Positions 9,967-20,449 are shown, numbered from the stretch's first letter. The stretch: 64,000 nucleotides of DNA from Symbiodinium natans (GCA_905221605.1 CAJNDS010002564.1:159501-223500), one strand, 5' to 3'. Notes: generated from the letters alone by a model not told the origin. Translations and numbers: made by a program.

Positions 9967-10245
9967 ATGAAACTCTTGCTCAAGCAGGCCAAAGAGAAGG
10001 ACAGAGAGACGGTTCCTGAGAAGGGAGGCAAGGAGCAGAGGGGCGATCGCACCAAACAAAAGTCAACCAAGGATTCCCGTGTTCCGGAGCAAGAATGGAA
10101 GAAGATCTTGTCGTTCTCCTACTCAGGAAAGAAGAGATGCCCATGGTACAACTGCTCGTTGGGCTGCCGGTTTGGCGACAACTGCAGAGACAGCCATGTG
10201 TGTGTGGCGTGCGGGCAACAGCACCCGTACCATGGCAACCATTGA
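9967..10245 (+). CDS. CCCH zinc-finger segment of YR element
   Basis: The lysine-rich N-terminus leads to a C-x8-C-x5-C-x3-H cluster (KRCPWYNCSLGCRFGDNCRDSH), the exact spacing of the classical CCCH RNA-binding finger, followed by VCVACGQQHP, a possible second metal site. It takes the place of the CCHC knuckle of other gag proteins. The TGA at 10243-10245 is in frame with the methyltransferase ORF that follows, so one polyprotein may once have spanned both. Confidence 0.7.
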   Translation: MKLLLKQAKEKDRETVPEKGGKEQRGDRTKQKSTKDSRVPEQEWKKILSFSYSGKKRCPWYNCSLGCRFGDNCRDSHVCVACGQQHPYHGNH

Positions 10246-11200
10246 GAGCCGCTCGAAAAGCCACCGGGTTGCTGGGAGCCTCCACGGTCGGCAGCCTTTG
10301 CTCCCACCATAGATGTTGTGCCGCGGTCGGCAGTTGAAGCTGTTTGTTCACAGCTGAAGTCCGATCGGGGCGAGTCATCTGCATGTTGGAAGAAATGGTC
10401 GGATGTTCCCAGGAATGTGGCTGAGGTCGCTGTGCGGGGTCCGTTCTTCCTGGAGATCTTCGCCGGAGAAGCGGGCTTGACGCAGCAACTTCGTGCGCTC
10501 GGGGTCCCCACCCTCCCACCCATCGAGATTGAAGTTAAGGGCAACGTGCTCCAGGCAGCGGACATAGAGGATCCTGAATTGCTGGCCTTTGTCATGCAGC
10601 TCATTCGAGTAGGAGCCATTCGTCTGGTGCATTTTGGAACCCCATGCGGTTCTTTCAGCAATGCAAGGAAGATCCCGGGTCCAGGCCCCAGGCCGCTTCG
10701 TTCGAAAGCGCATCCTATGGGGCTCGGGCAGCTAACCATGAACGAACAGGCTCAGGTCGACACCGGCAATCGTCTTCTGGCGCTGTCACTCGACCTTATC
10801 GAGTTGCTGCTCGCCGCAGGATCCGACTTCGTGCTCGAGAATCCCGCCAACAGCTTGATGTGGAGAGTCCCACGCTTACGCCATCTCGTGAAGCGATGGC
10901 GTTTGCAGTGGGTGGTCTGTGATCAATGCCAGTTCGGTTCCGAGCACATGAAGCCGACTGCCTTCCTTGTGTCCCACGCAGCACTCAACGAAGTAGGTCT
11001 GCGTTGCTCAGGTGGACATGGGCATGTGCCGCTGCGTGGACGCCATCGTGTCCACAAGGTGAGTGGGTGTTCCGCGCACGCCAAGCGCAGGTCTATCCAC
11101 CGCAGTTGTGTTCGGCCTTGGCTCGCTGCATTCACCACATCCTGTGCGGTCGCACGCCCCAGTTTGCCAAGTCCTTCAAGCTGGTGCACCAAGATGATGT
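10246..11200 (+). pseudogene. C5-methyltransferase-like domain in YR element
   Basis: The fold reads like a Rossmann-type cytosine methyltransferase: FLEIFAGEAGL (motif I, SAM-binding DLFxGxGG-like, at about 10450), HFGTPCGSFSNARK (motif IV, Pro-Cys catalytic-loop-like, about 10630) and FVLENPANSL (motif VI, ENV/ENP-like, about 10830). The catalytic Cys position is kept, but motif VI is ENP and no typical TRD/QRR region is evident, so activity is uncertain. Methyltransferases carried by YR elements (DIRS) and by dinoflagellate retrotransposons are known. After about 11050 the reading shifts frame (EWVFRARQAQVYPP in 10926-11384) and back near 11220. Confidence 0.62.
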
Positions 11201-11229
11201 CCGCAAGCGCCCGCTCGGCGAGGAAGCAA

Positions 11230-12532
11230 AGTTCACACGAAGTGGAGCCGGGCGTTGCCGTCGAGTGGGCTCTGCAGGTGTCCCACCCGTTCTCTGTTCC
11301 TCCGCCACTGACAGAGACTATGCTACGGAACATCAACCTTGTGGCTCTCCAGGGTCATGCAGTGCCACGTGCTCGCAGCCATGATCTGGACTGCATGGTG
11401 GCGCCGTGAAGCGCATCGACTGTTGCCAGTTACAGCCTCTTGGATTGAACAAGTACCTGATCGGCACCTTCGATGCTTGCTTCGCGGCGCTCCGGACGGT
11501 CATCCATGTGAACTCGGTCGCACATGCCATGTTGCACTGTACGATCGATTCTTGCGATTTGTGCGTTCGCCGGATCAAGATCTGGTCAAGTGCTTGCTGC
11601 ATGGTTTTCCTATAGTGGGCCGGATCTTGCCGTCGCACAGATGGCCAGCCTATGAGAAGCCACAAAAGGTCATCCCTGTGCAGGAAGCAATGGATCGGGC
11701 CTGGGAGATTCGAAGGAAGGTCATTCTCCGAGCGGACAGCGTCCCTGTCTCGGACGATCTACGTTCGCTGTGGGCATCGTCAGCGGCAGGACCTTTCTCT
11801 TCGATCGAGGAGGTGTCTCAGTTTGTGGGAGCGGACAACTGGATCCCCACTCAGCGGTTCGCAGTGGTGCAGAAGAATAAGGTCCGAGGATGCGATAGCG
11901 CTACTGTGAATTTGATCAACCGCATCACCGAGATCGTAGAGAAGCTCCAGCTGCCGTCCACGGACTTGAACGTGGCGGCTTTGCGCGAGCTCAGGACGCG
12001 CTGTGGTGGCAAGAAGATGCGGGGGTGGGTCCTGGATGAGAGGAAAGCCTATCGGCAGGTTCCGATAGCCCCTGGCCACCGCAAGTTCAGCGTGATCTGT
12101 CTAAAGGACCCCTCCTCGGGCGTGACAAAGTTCTTCGTGATGATAGGTCACTCTTTCGGCCTCGTCTCGGCGGTGTACAACTACAACCGCCGTTCGGCGG
12201 CCGTTAACGAGATCCTCGAGAAGATCTTCGGGCTCGTGTCCTTTAACTTCTACGACGACAAGTACGGTTTCGAGACCGAGGAGACGATCGACAGCGCCCA
12301 CGAGGTTGCGATCACCGTCCACTGGCTTCTAGGAGCACAGTTCGATGCCAAGAAGCTCCAGAAGACTGCGGCTCCTGTGATCCTCGGGGTGACGTATAAT
12401 CTGGAGCAGATGATTCTCGAGATCAAGAAAGAGAGGAAGCAGGAGCTCATCGAGCTGATCGACTCGTACCTGATCGCGGGAGTCTTGGACGCTGGCTCGG
12501 CGGGCAAGCTCAAAGTCTCAAAGGCAAGCTGA
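11230..12532 (+). CDS. Reverse transcriptase of YR element
   Basis: Visible RT blocks are RFAVVQKNKVRGCDSA (fingers), WVLDERKAYRQVPI (palm block A with its Asp, about 12027-12065), FFVMIGHSFGLVSAVYNYNR (block B region) and NFYDDKYGFE (catalytic YDD, about 12247-12275), then VILGVTYNL. The main frame is 11339-12532; the lead-in from 11230 to 11340 is in the frame of 10318-11409. It stops at 12530-12532 in a stretch (GKLKVSKAS) that resumes one frame over, so an indel separates RT from RNase H. Confidence 0.82.
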
Positions 12533-13134
12533 TGTTCGGAGCGAGCCAGCTCTGGGGGAAAGTAGGAAGAGCCTTTTTCCGACCGCTGTCTGAGCGCCAG
12601 TACTCTCGAGATCAAGGAGGTGATCGCTCGCTCCTGACGCCCCAGATCGTGCGCGCACTGAAGCCTGAAGCATTGGAAGCGGCTCATCTCGGCAGGACCA
12701 CCAAGGCCTATCGACCTGCGAACAGAGCGTAAGGCAGATGTGGTGGTCTTCACGGATGGGTTCGCGCCTGACTTCCGGAAGGGCGACGTCGAGCCAGAGC
12801 GGATCGGCATTGTGGTCTTTGATAGGAGATCGCCGGCCCCCTTTCAGGTCTCTGAGCCGATCCCCGAGAGAGTGATCAAGAAGTGGATTCCACGAAAGAG
12901 CCAGATCTTCCCAGTCGAGCTGATTGCCCCGGTGCTGGCCCTCTACACCTTTATGTTGCATCGATCGTCGAGGTTTTCTGGAACCTCGCTCTTGAGTTAG
13001 GCGTGAACGCCTTTATCGATCGAATCTCGACAGATGCGAATCCGGCAGACTGGCCGTCGCGGTCGCGTCTGGAGATCGGTCGCAATGCAGGGTGGCTGTT
13101 GGCTGAATGTCAGTGGCCGCCCGAGCTCCGTTAA
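12532..13134 (+). pseudogene. RNase H of YR element, split over three frames
   Basis: Segments in three frames line up: MFGASQLWGKVGRAF and on (12532), then VVVFTDGFAPD with the first RNase H Asp (about 12740), IGIVVF and the VELIAPVLAL Glu region (to about 12945), then FIDRISTDANPADWPSRSRLE with the late Asp block (12990-13080). DANPAD-PSR is typical of the RNase H end in DIRS-like elements. At least two indels make it non-functional as written. It stops at 13132-13134, 18 bases before the first long direct repeat. Confidence 0.7.
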
Positions 13135-13152
13135 GTCGTAAAACTTGGGCCT

Positions 13153-13505
13153 GGGGTGTTTCAGTTCGATTTTGTTGTGTTGAAGGATGGCTATCGCCAC
13201 CTGCTCACTGCCAGCTCTGATTTCTGTTGCCGCCCGTGCTTTGACGCGTTCGGGAAGAGCGGTTCGAGGCATGAGGCAGCACAGCTTGTGAAGAGTCGCT
13301 GGCGAAGTGTTGCAGTATGGAGGCGTGCGTTGAGCGAGGGAGTTCGCTCGATCGGCCATTCCAGTTTTGACATCGTGACTGCTCAACCCCAGGCTCGAGC
13401 AGACGTAAAAAGGATGCTCTCGCATTGTGTTGTTCTTTCAGTCTGTAGCTTCATGTTGTGGTGTGAACAAGCGAGGGGAACGAGCGTTCGCTGCCGGCTA
13501 AAGTG
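13153..13505. repeat. 353-bp direct repeat, copy 1
   Basis: Matches 14138-14490 with a constant offset of 985 and a single difference noted (A at 13447, G at 14432). There are no TG...CA ends. It follows the RNase H stop directly, so it may be the B1 unit of a split direct repeat (B1-A2-B2), the terminal layout of PAT/Ngaro-type YR elements. Confidence 0.93.
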
Positions 13506-13594
13506 GTCTCCCTAACACCGGTAAGGTTGGTCTGGGTTAGGGTGGTCACTTTACAAGCAGTGTGTTCACACTTGGTGACACGAGGCCGCTGATC

Positions 13595-13617
13595 GATCGT
13601 GGCCATTTTGGCTGCAA
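13595..13617 (+). other. Possible relic of dinoflagellate spliced leader
   Basis: The bases CGTGGCCATTTTGGCTGCAAG resemble the conserved dinoflagellate SL sequence: the CCATTTTGGCT core is kept, with one substitution before it and one extra G after it. It lies about 70 bases upstream of the Cys-rich ORF. A chance match is possible. Confidence 0.35.
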
Positions 13618-13686
13618 GACGATCGGTCTGCGGCCCCCGTTGAGAGTTTTTTTTTTGCAACCCACCCTCCACTCCCTTTGTTGATC

Positions 13687-14046
13687 ATGCAGCGATTGGT
13701 CAACATGGAGGCCCTGGCCTTTGGCACTCAGGAGCAGCTCTTCCGACCGTGTGTGGACTGCGGCCTGTTCACTGGCTGCTTCTGCGACGGTTTAGGGCAG
13801 CCCTGTTTCGCAGCCATTCGGGTGCCGCGCGAACGCTGGGCACGAGGTCAGCAAACCCCATTGTGCACGTTGTGCGATCGCACTATGGGAGTGTGCCATT
13901 TCTGTAGAGGTCAAGCATGGTGTGTTCCACCGAGCCACCACATGCAAGACCCTCAAAGGCCAGAGGAGGGCCAACCAGATGCCGCTTTTCAGATCGACCC
14001 CGACAATCCTGCCAACAAAGCGCCGCAGCTCCGCAGCCTGATGTAG
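13687..14046 (+). CDS. Cys-rich zinc-ribbon-like ORF between the repeats
   Basis: The ATG at 13687 opens a ~119-residue ORF, unrecognised. It contains CVDCGLFTGCFCDG and then CTLCDRTMGVCHFC (C-x2-C-x6-C-x2-C), with a final WC and HH, consistent with one or two structural zinc sites. It sits entirely between the two 353-bp repeats, so it belongs either to the 3' module of the YR element or to a separate insertion. A poly-T tract and the SL-like sequence precede it. Confidence 0.5.
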   Translation: MQRLVNMEALAFGTQEQLFRPCVDCGLFTGCFCDGLGQPCFAAIRVPRERWARGQQTPLCTLCDRTMGVCHFCRGQAWCVPPSHHMQDPQRPEEGQPDAAFQIDPDNPANKAPQLRSLM

Positions 14047-14137
14047 GCGGCGAGGACGCGGAGCGCGAAGCTTCAGTGTCCGATGCCACTTGCTCTAGCT
14101 ACGTTGCTGCTGATCAAACAGCCAGCCAACCATGAGG

Positions 14138-14490
14138 GGGGTGTTTCAGTTCGATTTTGTTGTGTTGAAGGATGGCTATCGCCACCTGCTCACTGCCAGC
14201 TCTGATTTCTGTTGCCGCCCGTGCTTTGACGCGTTCGGGAAGAGCGGTTCGAGGCATGAGGCAGCACAGCTTGTGAAGAGTCGCTGGCGAAGTGTTGCAG
14301 TATGGAGGCGTGCGTTGAGCGAGGGAGTTCGCTCGATCGGCCATTCCAGTTTTGACATCGTGACTGCTCAACCCCAGGCTCGAGCAGACGTAAAAAGGAT
14401 GCTCTCGCATTGTGTTGTTCTTTCAGTCTGTGGCTTCATGTTGTGGTGTGAACAAGCGAGGGGAACGAGCGTTCGCTGCCGGCTAAAGTG
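14138..14490. repeat. 353-bp direct repeat, copy 2
   Basis: Second copy of 13153-13505. The sequence becomes AT-rich and unrelated immediately after 14490, which gives a sharp right boundary for the YR element. Confidence 0.93.
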
Positions 14491-14521
14491 TGATTTAAAA
14501 TCTTTATGTTTCATATCGCGT

Positions 14522-14683
14522 GGCATACCCGGCATGCCCGGCTTATATTGTTTTTTAAAACAAATTTAACAGAAAAAAGGCCACCCTGGTAACCTAAAAA
14601 CCCGTTTTTGCTCCTTTTCGCCGCCGACAGTGCAACAAGCCGGGCATGCCGGGCATGCCGGGCATGCCGGGTATGCCGGGAGC
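14522..14683. repeat. GGCATGCC-based inverted repeat
   Basis: The left arm, about 14522-14542 (GGCATACCCGGCATGCCCGGC), is the exact reverse complement of part of the right arm at about 14640-14683, which holds four tandem GGGCATGCC units and a final GGTATGCC. GGCATGCC is itself palindromic. The loop is about 95 bases. The sequence can form a strong hairpin just after the YR element. Confidence 0.75.
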
Positions 14684-16940
14684 GGCGGCCAGTCATGCAT
14701 TTCGAGTTCAAGTGCACCGAATTGCCCGAGACCGCTGCAATCAAGCCTTTGGCAAAGCCTCCAAAATCCTGTACGCCATCATGAAGCCGCGTCCGACTTG
14801 CCGGGAAAAAGACTCATAAATGACGGAAATCGGATGTGAAGACTTGGCAACCCAGGCGAGCTGATCGAGAGAGCATAGATCCCAAGACCAGCTTTTCAGC
14901 TGGAGGCCACGGCTGGCGTGCTCGGCGTGAGGGTGCTTTAGAATTCAATCTGATACAGGCTGGAGGGGGTTTATGGGTCTAGGAGGTTCTTTACGGTTTG
15001 GACAAGTTCAGTCCATGTCGCTGGATGGGTTCGAAGGGGAGCTCTGTTGCACAACAGTGTTGGAGTTCCGGGGTCCATGCTGGCAAACCGAAAGAACTTT
15101 TTGCTTTGCATGACGTATGGAGACCATAGCTTCGGGTACTAGAAGAATTCGTGTTGTGTTTTTTGGCTTCTAAAAGTTTTTTCAGGGTTGATCCTGGGCT
15201 TGCTTTATGCAGTCGGCTACCAATACTCAAGTATGTCCGATCGGCCATGTTGGGATTTCAGCCCTTTGGGCATCTAGAAGTTCTGGGCCAGGCACGCCCT
15301 GAGGGACATACCGCTGCTCTTCATCTGGTGTAAGCATTGGCCCAGCTGTAACAGACTGTCCGAAGAAACCTGAGCCCAGTACGTGGAATCCAACCTTTTT
15401 AAGGCGACAAGGAATTTGGCATCTCAAGGCTCAAGGAAGCCGAAGCATTTTGCATAATTCTGGACGCCTGCAATAGTTACTTGCTGCGGTGCCTGCGGCC
15501 TCAGCTTCTTGTTGCGATGGCAAAACAAATTACCTTCGAGGCCAGAGAGGGCTAATGGTTTATTTAATAGTGTATGAGTATTATTCATTATTCCAGGTTG
15601 CGCATATTCAGGTGACAGCTTACGATACTGTACTGTATAATATGATAGTTGGCTTATGGAAACAGAGGGGCTGTGGACAGCCTGCCAGGGACTAGCTAAA
15701 CGCTTTTGAGCCCGGCTCGCTGGACCTCTGAATCCCCAAACTCTACATGCTGCACGGTCTTTTCTTGTAGCCTAACTCTGTAAGCCCTGACCCCAACAAC
15801 CTAACCCCCTCGTGCAGGTGGTAATGTCGAGCGGCAAACGGGCCAACATCAACGCCCCGCCCCACACGACCCTCGGATCCTTGGATCATCATGTCGGCAG
15901 GGTCAGGGATTGGGTTTCGGATGGTTCAGGACTTGGTTCCAGGATGCCTTCTGATGGTGGGGTGTATGGGAGGACGGAGCTGGAGGGGCGCGAGAGCGGA
16001 CTGCGGCGCGTACGACGGCTAGCAGATGGCTGGTGAGCTAGCAGGCCACGCTTCCAATTTCACCGGGAAAAACAAGCAACCTTGACACTTCAAAGTCGAA
16101 ATTGCCCCAGGTACTGACTTGTTCTTTGGTTTCTGGGTCCAGCCGCCAGATAGCTATCCTAAATCGTAAGGCCTACAAGCCCCAAAGGCCAAACCCAAAC
16201 CGGAATCTTACCTCCTGGACTTGGATTACTGAGTAAGTTGTTTGATCCCACGCAGAACCTCACAAAACCAACGACCCTGAAGCCCCCGAAAGTGACCGGC
16301 CAAACCCTTCTTTCACCGAGGCCAAGACCAAACCCCAGAGCTCCAGGGCTCCACGTCCATAAGCCATAAGCCTTCTTGGGTTCAGGGTTTGTAACTGTTG
16401 CTTCGGGCTCAGCGGCCCTTGAGCCGATTGAAAGCCAGAGATCTCCAAGGCGAGTTGTCGCAGACCATCGCAAAGAAGCTGGGCTTCGAAGCTTATGATG
16501 CAAGGCTCAGGGCTAAGCTGTTTGCCTCGCGAGCTTCAACCTTGGGGTTGCTGTCAGGACTCTGGGTCTCTTTCGGCTTGTCGGCTGAGATTGAAACTCA
16601 GGGTGATATAACAAAAGACAGGGGCTGGTGCAGCTCAGTTGCCACTCAGACAGATACTGCAATACGCTACATTGACATTCGAGGTCTTCGGTGTGCAGCA
16701 GGCCCTTCTTACAAAAGCTCTGAGACTGTCACAGGCCGGGAGATGGATACTTCATACGAAAGGTTTAATTATCATCACTCATCGCATTGTGGCCTCACCT
16801 ATCTTAAACCACAAAAAGGAACAAAGCTGTAGTCCTCAAGCCCGAGTCTTTTCCCTTTGGATCTGCACCAAGGCCCACCTTCCGTTTCTTATTAAGCACC
16901 CGCCAACTTGAGGACTGCAGGGCACGTAGAGCCGTAGAGC
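14684..16940. other. Stretch without a supported gene
   Basis: Short ORFs on both strands have no recognisable motifs. An AT-rich patch lies around 15550-15660. The ORF at 16398-16832 (+) has some helical character but no start or domain I can support. Confidence 0.4.
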
Positions 16941-17019
16941 ATGTATGATTACATGGGGGCAATTGTGCAGTTGGTGCACTGCTTGCCGAAGTTCCAGTAT
17001 CGTCATGGCATGTCCGCAG

Positions 17020-17715
17020 GAGACCATTGAAGCAGGTGACCTGCGCAACGGGACCGTCACCGTTGTCGTTGTGTCGCTCGACTGGTCCGTGCTGCCGGAG
17101 CTGCTTCGGACGATTTTTGCCGAGATCGAATCGTTGGCTGCTCGGGCCCTGGTCGCCAACCTCTCCCGGGCAGTGCAGCACCTCCGAGCTGCTCAGAAGA
17201 TCAAGCGGCTGGTAGAGGAGGCCTGGTGGAACTGAACAAGCGGGGAGTGTGGAAGAGCTCTATCTTGGCATTGTTCATCTAAAGATTTAGGTTGCCTCGA
17301 GAGCTGCCCCCTGCGGAGGTGCTGCGTCTGCTTGGGGCCTACCTTGAGCGAGACCCGGACTCTGCCCGCGTGGATGACCCAGAGGCCGGTGTCAACTACA
17401 GAAATCTTGAGAAACTCCCGAGAGTTTGAGAGCATTGCGAATGCTCTTTGGGGAGTACCCTCCCTGGACTAAGAGTGGGCAGCCTGGGAACTCTTATATC
17501 TCTTGATCTCTGCTCCTGGGTTTCACGTGAGGACATGTGCGAACGACCCAGGCCGCAGTTCTCGTGGCTGCTCCGCCCTGTGTGCAGGCGCTCGACAAGG
17601 TCTTGCAGCAGGCAAGAGAAGTGCTACAACTTGATCGGCCTGGCGCTGCAGCATGTCGGAGGGCGGCCTTCTCCGTCCGGTGCCTTGGCCTTCCTTCTAA
17701 TTCTACGCTTCCCAC
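17020..17715 (+). CDS. Possible small exon cluster, unidentified
   Basis: Three neighbouring + strand segments have coding-like composition: about 17035-17235 (helical, ending LVEEAWWN and a stop), about 17290-17428 (opens after a TTTAG acceptor-like site, contains PPAEVLRLLGAYLERDPD and a stop), and about 17540-17710 (VQALDKVLQQAREVLQL). They could be exons of one gene or pieces of several. No domain is recognised and the splice sites are only guesses. Confidence 0.3.
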
Positions 17716-19030
17716 AAAACCACCCTGATTGATGATATTGCTGCTTCTCAGGGAGTTGGTGCAGAGGCTAAAGAGGTGGTACTACTACCACCAGGCCTGC
17801 CGGTGTGGACTGAAGTTGCCTTCCTGAGCCATTCCGACCTATAGGTTGAAGCATTGGTCTCCTTGTGCATGCACGCGAGAAACAGCACGAACCATTCAGA
17901 ATCTAGAGGTCGAGTCATTGGTCTTTCTGTGTGTGCAAGCGAGAAACGGTACCCGGCCCGAAGTCCCTCCGGTGCGATGTACACATGGAAAAGCTGACTT
18001 TTGCGGAGTACAGCCGTTCCTGCTGCTTGGGAGGACCAAAATCCCGACATTCGATGGCGAGCGAGTGGTCGCTCGCACATCTCAGCTGCTGGGCAGTGCA
18101 ACAATTCAGAGATCGTTGAGGTTTGGAGTGCAAGCTGTAGGCCGAATTCGACTGTTTGGTAGCTGTAGAAGACTAGGGCCAGAGAATGGCAGGATAGCAG
18201 CCGCCGGAAGACTTGTGGTCACGATTGTTGCTGCAGATGCAATCAACGGTACCGACAGGACTTCTGAGGGGTGACGTAGGTTCAGCGCAGGTCTAAAGTA
18301 GCGGCCCACCTGCTGTGGTGGCTGTTGTATGCGAGTGGTCCTCGTTTCCCTTGGGCTACTTGCTTGCCATGGCCGTCTGCTGCTCACTGTAAAATCGAGG
18401 CCTCCGTGTCGGATTTGGGGACTGCCTGCAGTCAATATAAGCGACATAAGAGGCCAGCGGAGCAGCAGCCCCACCAGCGAGCTAGCAACCAACTTTTCGC
18501 TTGACTTTGAAACTGTACCAGAATAAGAACCTTGTCGTGTGTAGCAACAAAGGAGCCGGAGCATCGTAAACGCTCCAAAAGGATCCAGGCACAGACACGA
18601 TGCATTTTCACCCCCACATGCGTTCGCAAAACAACACTCCGTGCGAACAACGCCTCGTTGCCTGGGGAGTTGTTTCCATTCGAGGACATTGGCGAGCTCT
18701 CCTGTCAGAAGACCAGTGAAATTGCAGAGTCCATGATTCTGTGACTTCTGTTCAGAGGGAGTCCGTGCATGCCTCCTGTCCTATTCAGCCCAACACATTG
18801 GCAGCTTTGCAAAACTCAGGTGAAGAACGCTCCATCAACGAACCTTGATGATGAGGACTCGGGAAAATGTCAGTGGCAGTCGGTGCCATGCGTGGAGTAC
18901 AATTCAGACAATTTTGACCTGCGTGCGGTCTTGAGCGAGTCCTCACGAAAGCATTGGCTGTTGTACTTGTCTGATATGTCAGGGTAGTATACCGAAATTC
19001 GAGATTGACCGGCATAACTATGTGTATATG
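17716..19030. other. Stretch without a supported gene
   Basis: Overlapping ORFs on both strands (for example 17846-18274) show no motif and no clear codon bias. A stop codon (TAG 19031) closes the frame just upstream of the TPR ORF. Confidence 0.4.
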
Positions 19031-19045
19031 TAGACGCTTTACCTG

Positions 19046-20449
19046 GTGCCATATGCAAAGGAGCCGCAGGCTGACACAAAAGACTCCGGCCACAAAGAAG
19101 ATCGGCAGCAGCAGGGAGGTGGCAGCAACATAGGCAGCGCCCCGACCGAGGCCGACAGCTTCACGCAGCCCACGAGCTCCTCCGAAGTGCCCGGCCAAGG
19201 CACTGCAACGGGGGAGTTGCTGGAGTCGGTGGCTGAGGAGCCGGTGGCTGAGGAGCAGGAAGGCTTCCGGGTGCGGCTATGGCAGCTCATGGAAGGTAAT
19301 TCCAGGAAATCCTGCCCCCTCCACGGCGAGCTCGAGGAAACTTGGAATTTTGTTTGGATCTGCGATTGCTGCCGTGAACCTATTGGGCGAGGGCAATCAT
19401 GCCGATGCTGCAATCTCGACTTCTGCGACGCCTGCATCGAGATGGCGGAAAGGTTGTCTCGAAGTGATTTTGCACGCTTGTGGTTGTTGTCCATCATGAG
19501 CTTCAGTCTCCAGTGCCGCTCCAAAGGGCGGCCCGCAGATGCCGAGGCCGCGCTTAAGGCTTGGGTGAAGCAGCTCAGGGAGCAACATGCCGAGAGCCCT
19601 GAGCTGGCAATCGCTCTGCGTGAGCTGGGCACGGTGCTCAAGGAGAAGGGCGAGCTGGTAGCCGCAGAGCAGAACATCAAGAAGGCTTTGGGCATGGTCT
19701 ATAGGGTCTTCGGAGAGTCTCCAAACCATGAGGTGGCCGCGACTCTGCATGAGCTGGGCCTAGTTCTCAAGAAGAAGGGCGACATGCGAGAAGCAGAGCG
19801 GCTCCTCACGGAGGCTTTGGTCATGAAGCGCGCCATCTTCGGCAAGGCGCCAAACCGGTCAGTGGCTGTGACTCTGCACGAGCTGGCCCTGCTGTTCAAG
19901 GAGAAGGGCGAGCTGGTAGCCGCAGAGCAGCACCTCACGAAGGCTTTGGACATGGAGCGCGCCGTCTTCGGAGAGGCTCCAAACCGGGAGGTGGCGCTGA
20001 CTCTGCATAGGCTGGGCCTAGTTTTCAAGAAGATGGGCGAGTTGCGACAAGCAGAGCGGCTCCTCACGGAGGCTTTGGTCATGAAGCGCGCCATCTTCGG
20101 CAAGGCGCCAACGTGGGAGGTGGCTGCGACTCTGCATGATTTGGGCCTGGTGTTCAAGGAGAAGGGCGAGCTGCGAGAAGCAGAGAGGCTCGTCATGGAG
20201 GCTTTGGACATGGAGCACGAATGCCCAGAGTTTGCAAAGCGTGAGATGGCTGTGACTGTGCATGAGCTGGCCCTGCTGTTCAAGGAGAAGGGCGAGCTGC
20301 CAGAAGCAAAGCAGCACATCAGGGAGGCTTCAGACATCGAGCGCGCCTTCTTTGGCGAGGCGCCAAACCGCTCACATGAGCTGGGCTGGACGCTCACGGA
20401 GAAGGGCACGCTGCTAGCCGCAAAGCTCCAACTGAGCAAGGACCTTTGA
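19046..20449 (+). CDS. ZZ-like zinc finger and TPR repeat protein
   Basis: The frame opens just after a TAG at 19031 with GTG, so the first ATG is at 19289 (Leu-Met-Glu-Gly) unless an upstream exon is spliced on. ICDCCREPIGRGQSCRCC with FCDACIE (about 19357-19440) has ZZ-type spacing. From about 19600 run six to seven tetratricopeptide repeats of 42 residues of the kinesin-light-chain/nephrocystin style: ELG-LK-KG-AE-L-AL---FG-APN--VA-TLH. TPR arrays bind protein partners. Repeats 2 and 4 are nearly identical, as are the cores of 3 and 6, which suggests recent two-repeat duplications. A single exon covers the whole array. Confidence 0.85.
   Translation: MPYAKEPQADTKDSGHKEDRQQQGGGSNIGSAPTEADSFTQPTSSSEVPGQGTATGELLESVAEEPVAEEQEGFRVRLWQLMEGNSRKSCPLHGELEETWNFVWICDCCREPIGRGQSCRCCNLDFCDACIEMAERLSRSDFARLWLLSIMSFSLQCRSKGRPADAEAALKAWVKQLREQHAESPELAIALRELGTVLKEKGELVAAEQNIKKALGMVYRVFGESPNHEVAATLHELGLVLKKKGDMREAERLLTEALVMKRAIFGKAPNRSVAVTLHELALLFKEKGELVAAEQHLTKALDMERAVFGEAPNREVALTLHRLGLVFKKMGELRQAERLLTEALVMKRAIFGKAPTWEVAATLHDLGLVFKEKGELREAERLVMEALDMEHECPEFAKREMAVTVHELALLFKEKGELPEAKQHIREASDIERAFFGEAPNRSHELGWTLTEKGTLLAAKLQLSKDL

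Larger units (their letters stand above)
7900..14490 (+). mobile_element. Decayed tyrosine-recombinase (DIRS-like) retroelement
   Basis: Reading order is recombinase remnant, gag-like ORF, CCCH zinc finger, methyltransferase-like domain, YDD-type RT, RNase H, then two direct repeats. The RT style (FYDDKYG, VILGVTY) and an RNase H ending in a DANPADWPSR block fit YR retroelements rather than LINE or Ty1/Ty3 types. Several indels and stops break the frame. The left boundary is a guess. The recombinase before gag might instead be the 3' end of another copy, since YR is usually at or near the 3' end. Confidence 0.65.

Noticed and set aside
10644-11384. ORFs overlapping the methyltransferase-like domain in other frames
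   Set aside because: Only the text near 11056-11215 (after EWVFRARQ) reads as a frameshifted continuation; the rest is shadow.
12997-14410. Pair of identical minus-strand ORFs
   Set aside because: They are identical only because they lie in the two copies of the 353-bp repeat; no motif.
13153-14490. The 353-bp repeats as LTRs of a short element
   Set aside because: No TG...CA ends, no polypurine tract, and the polyprotein lies to the left, not between them.
19699-20439. 246-residue minus-strand ORF
   Set aside because: Antisense shadow of the TPR repeats; Ser/Arg-rich periodic text without a motif.
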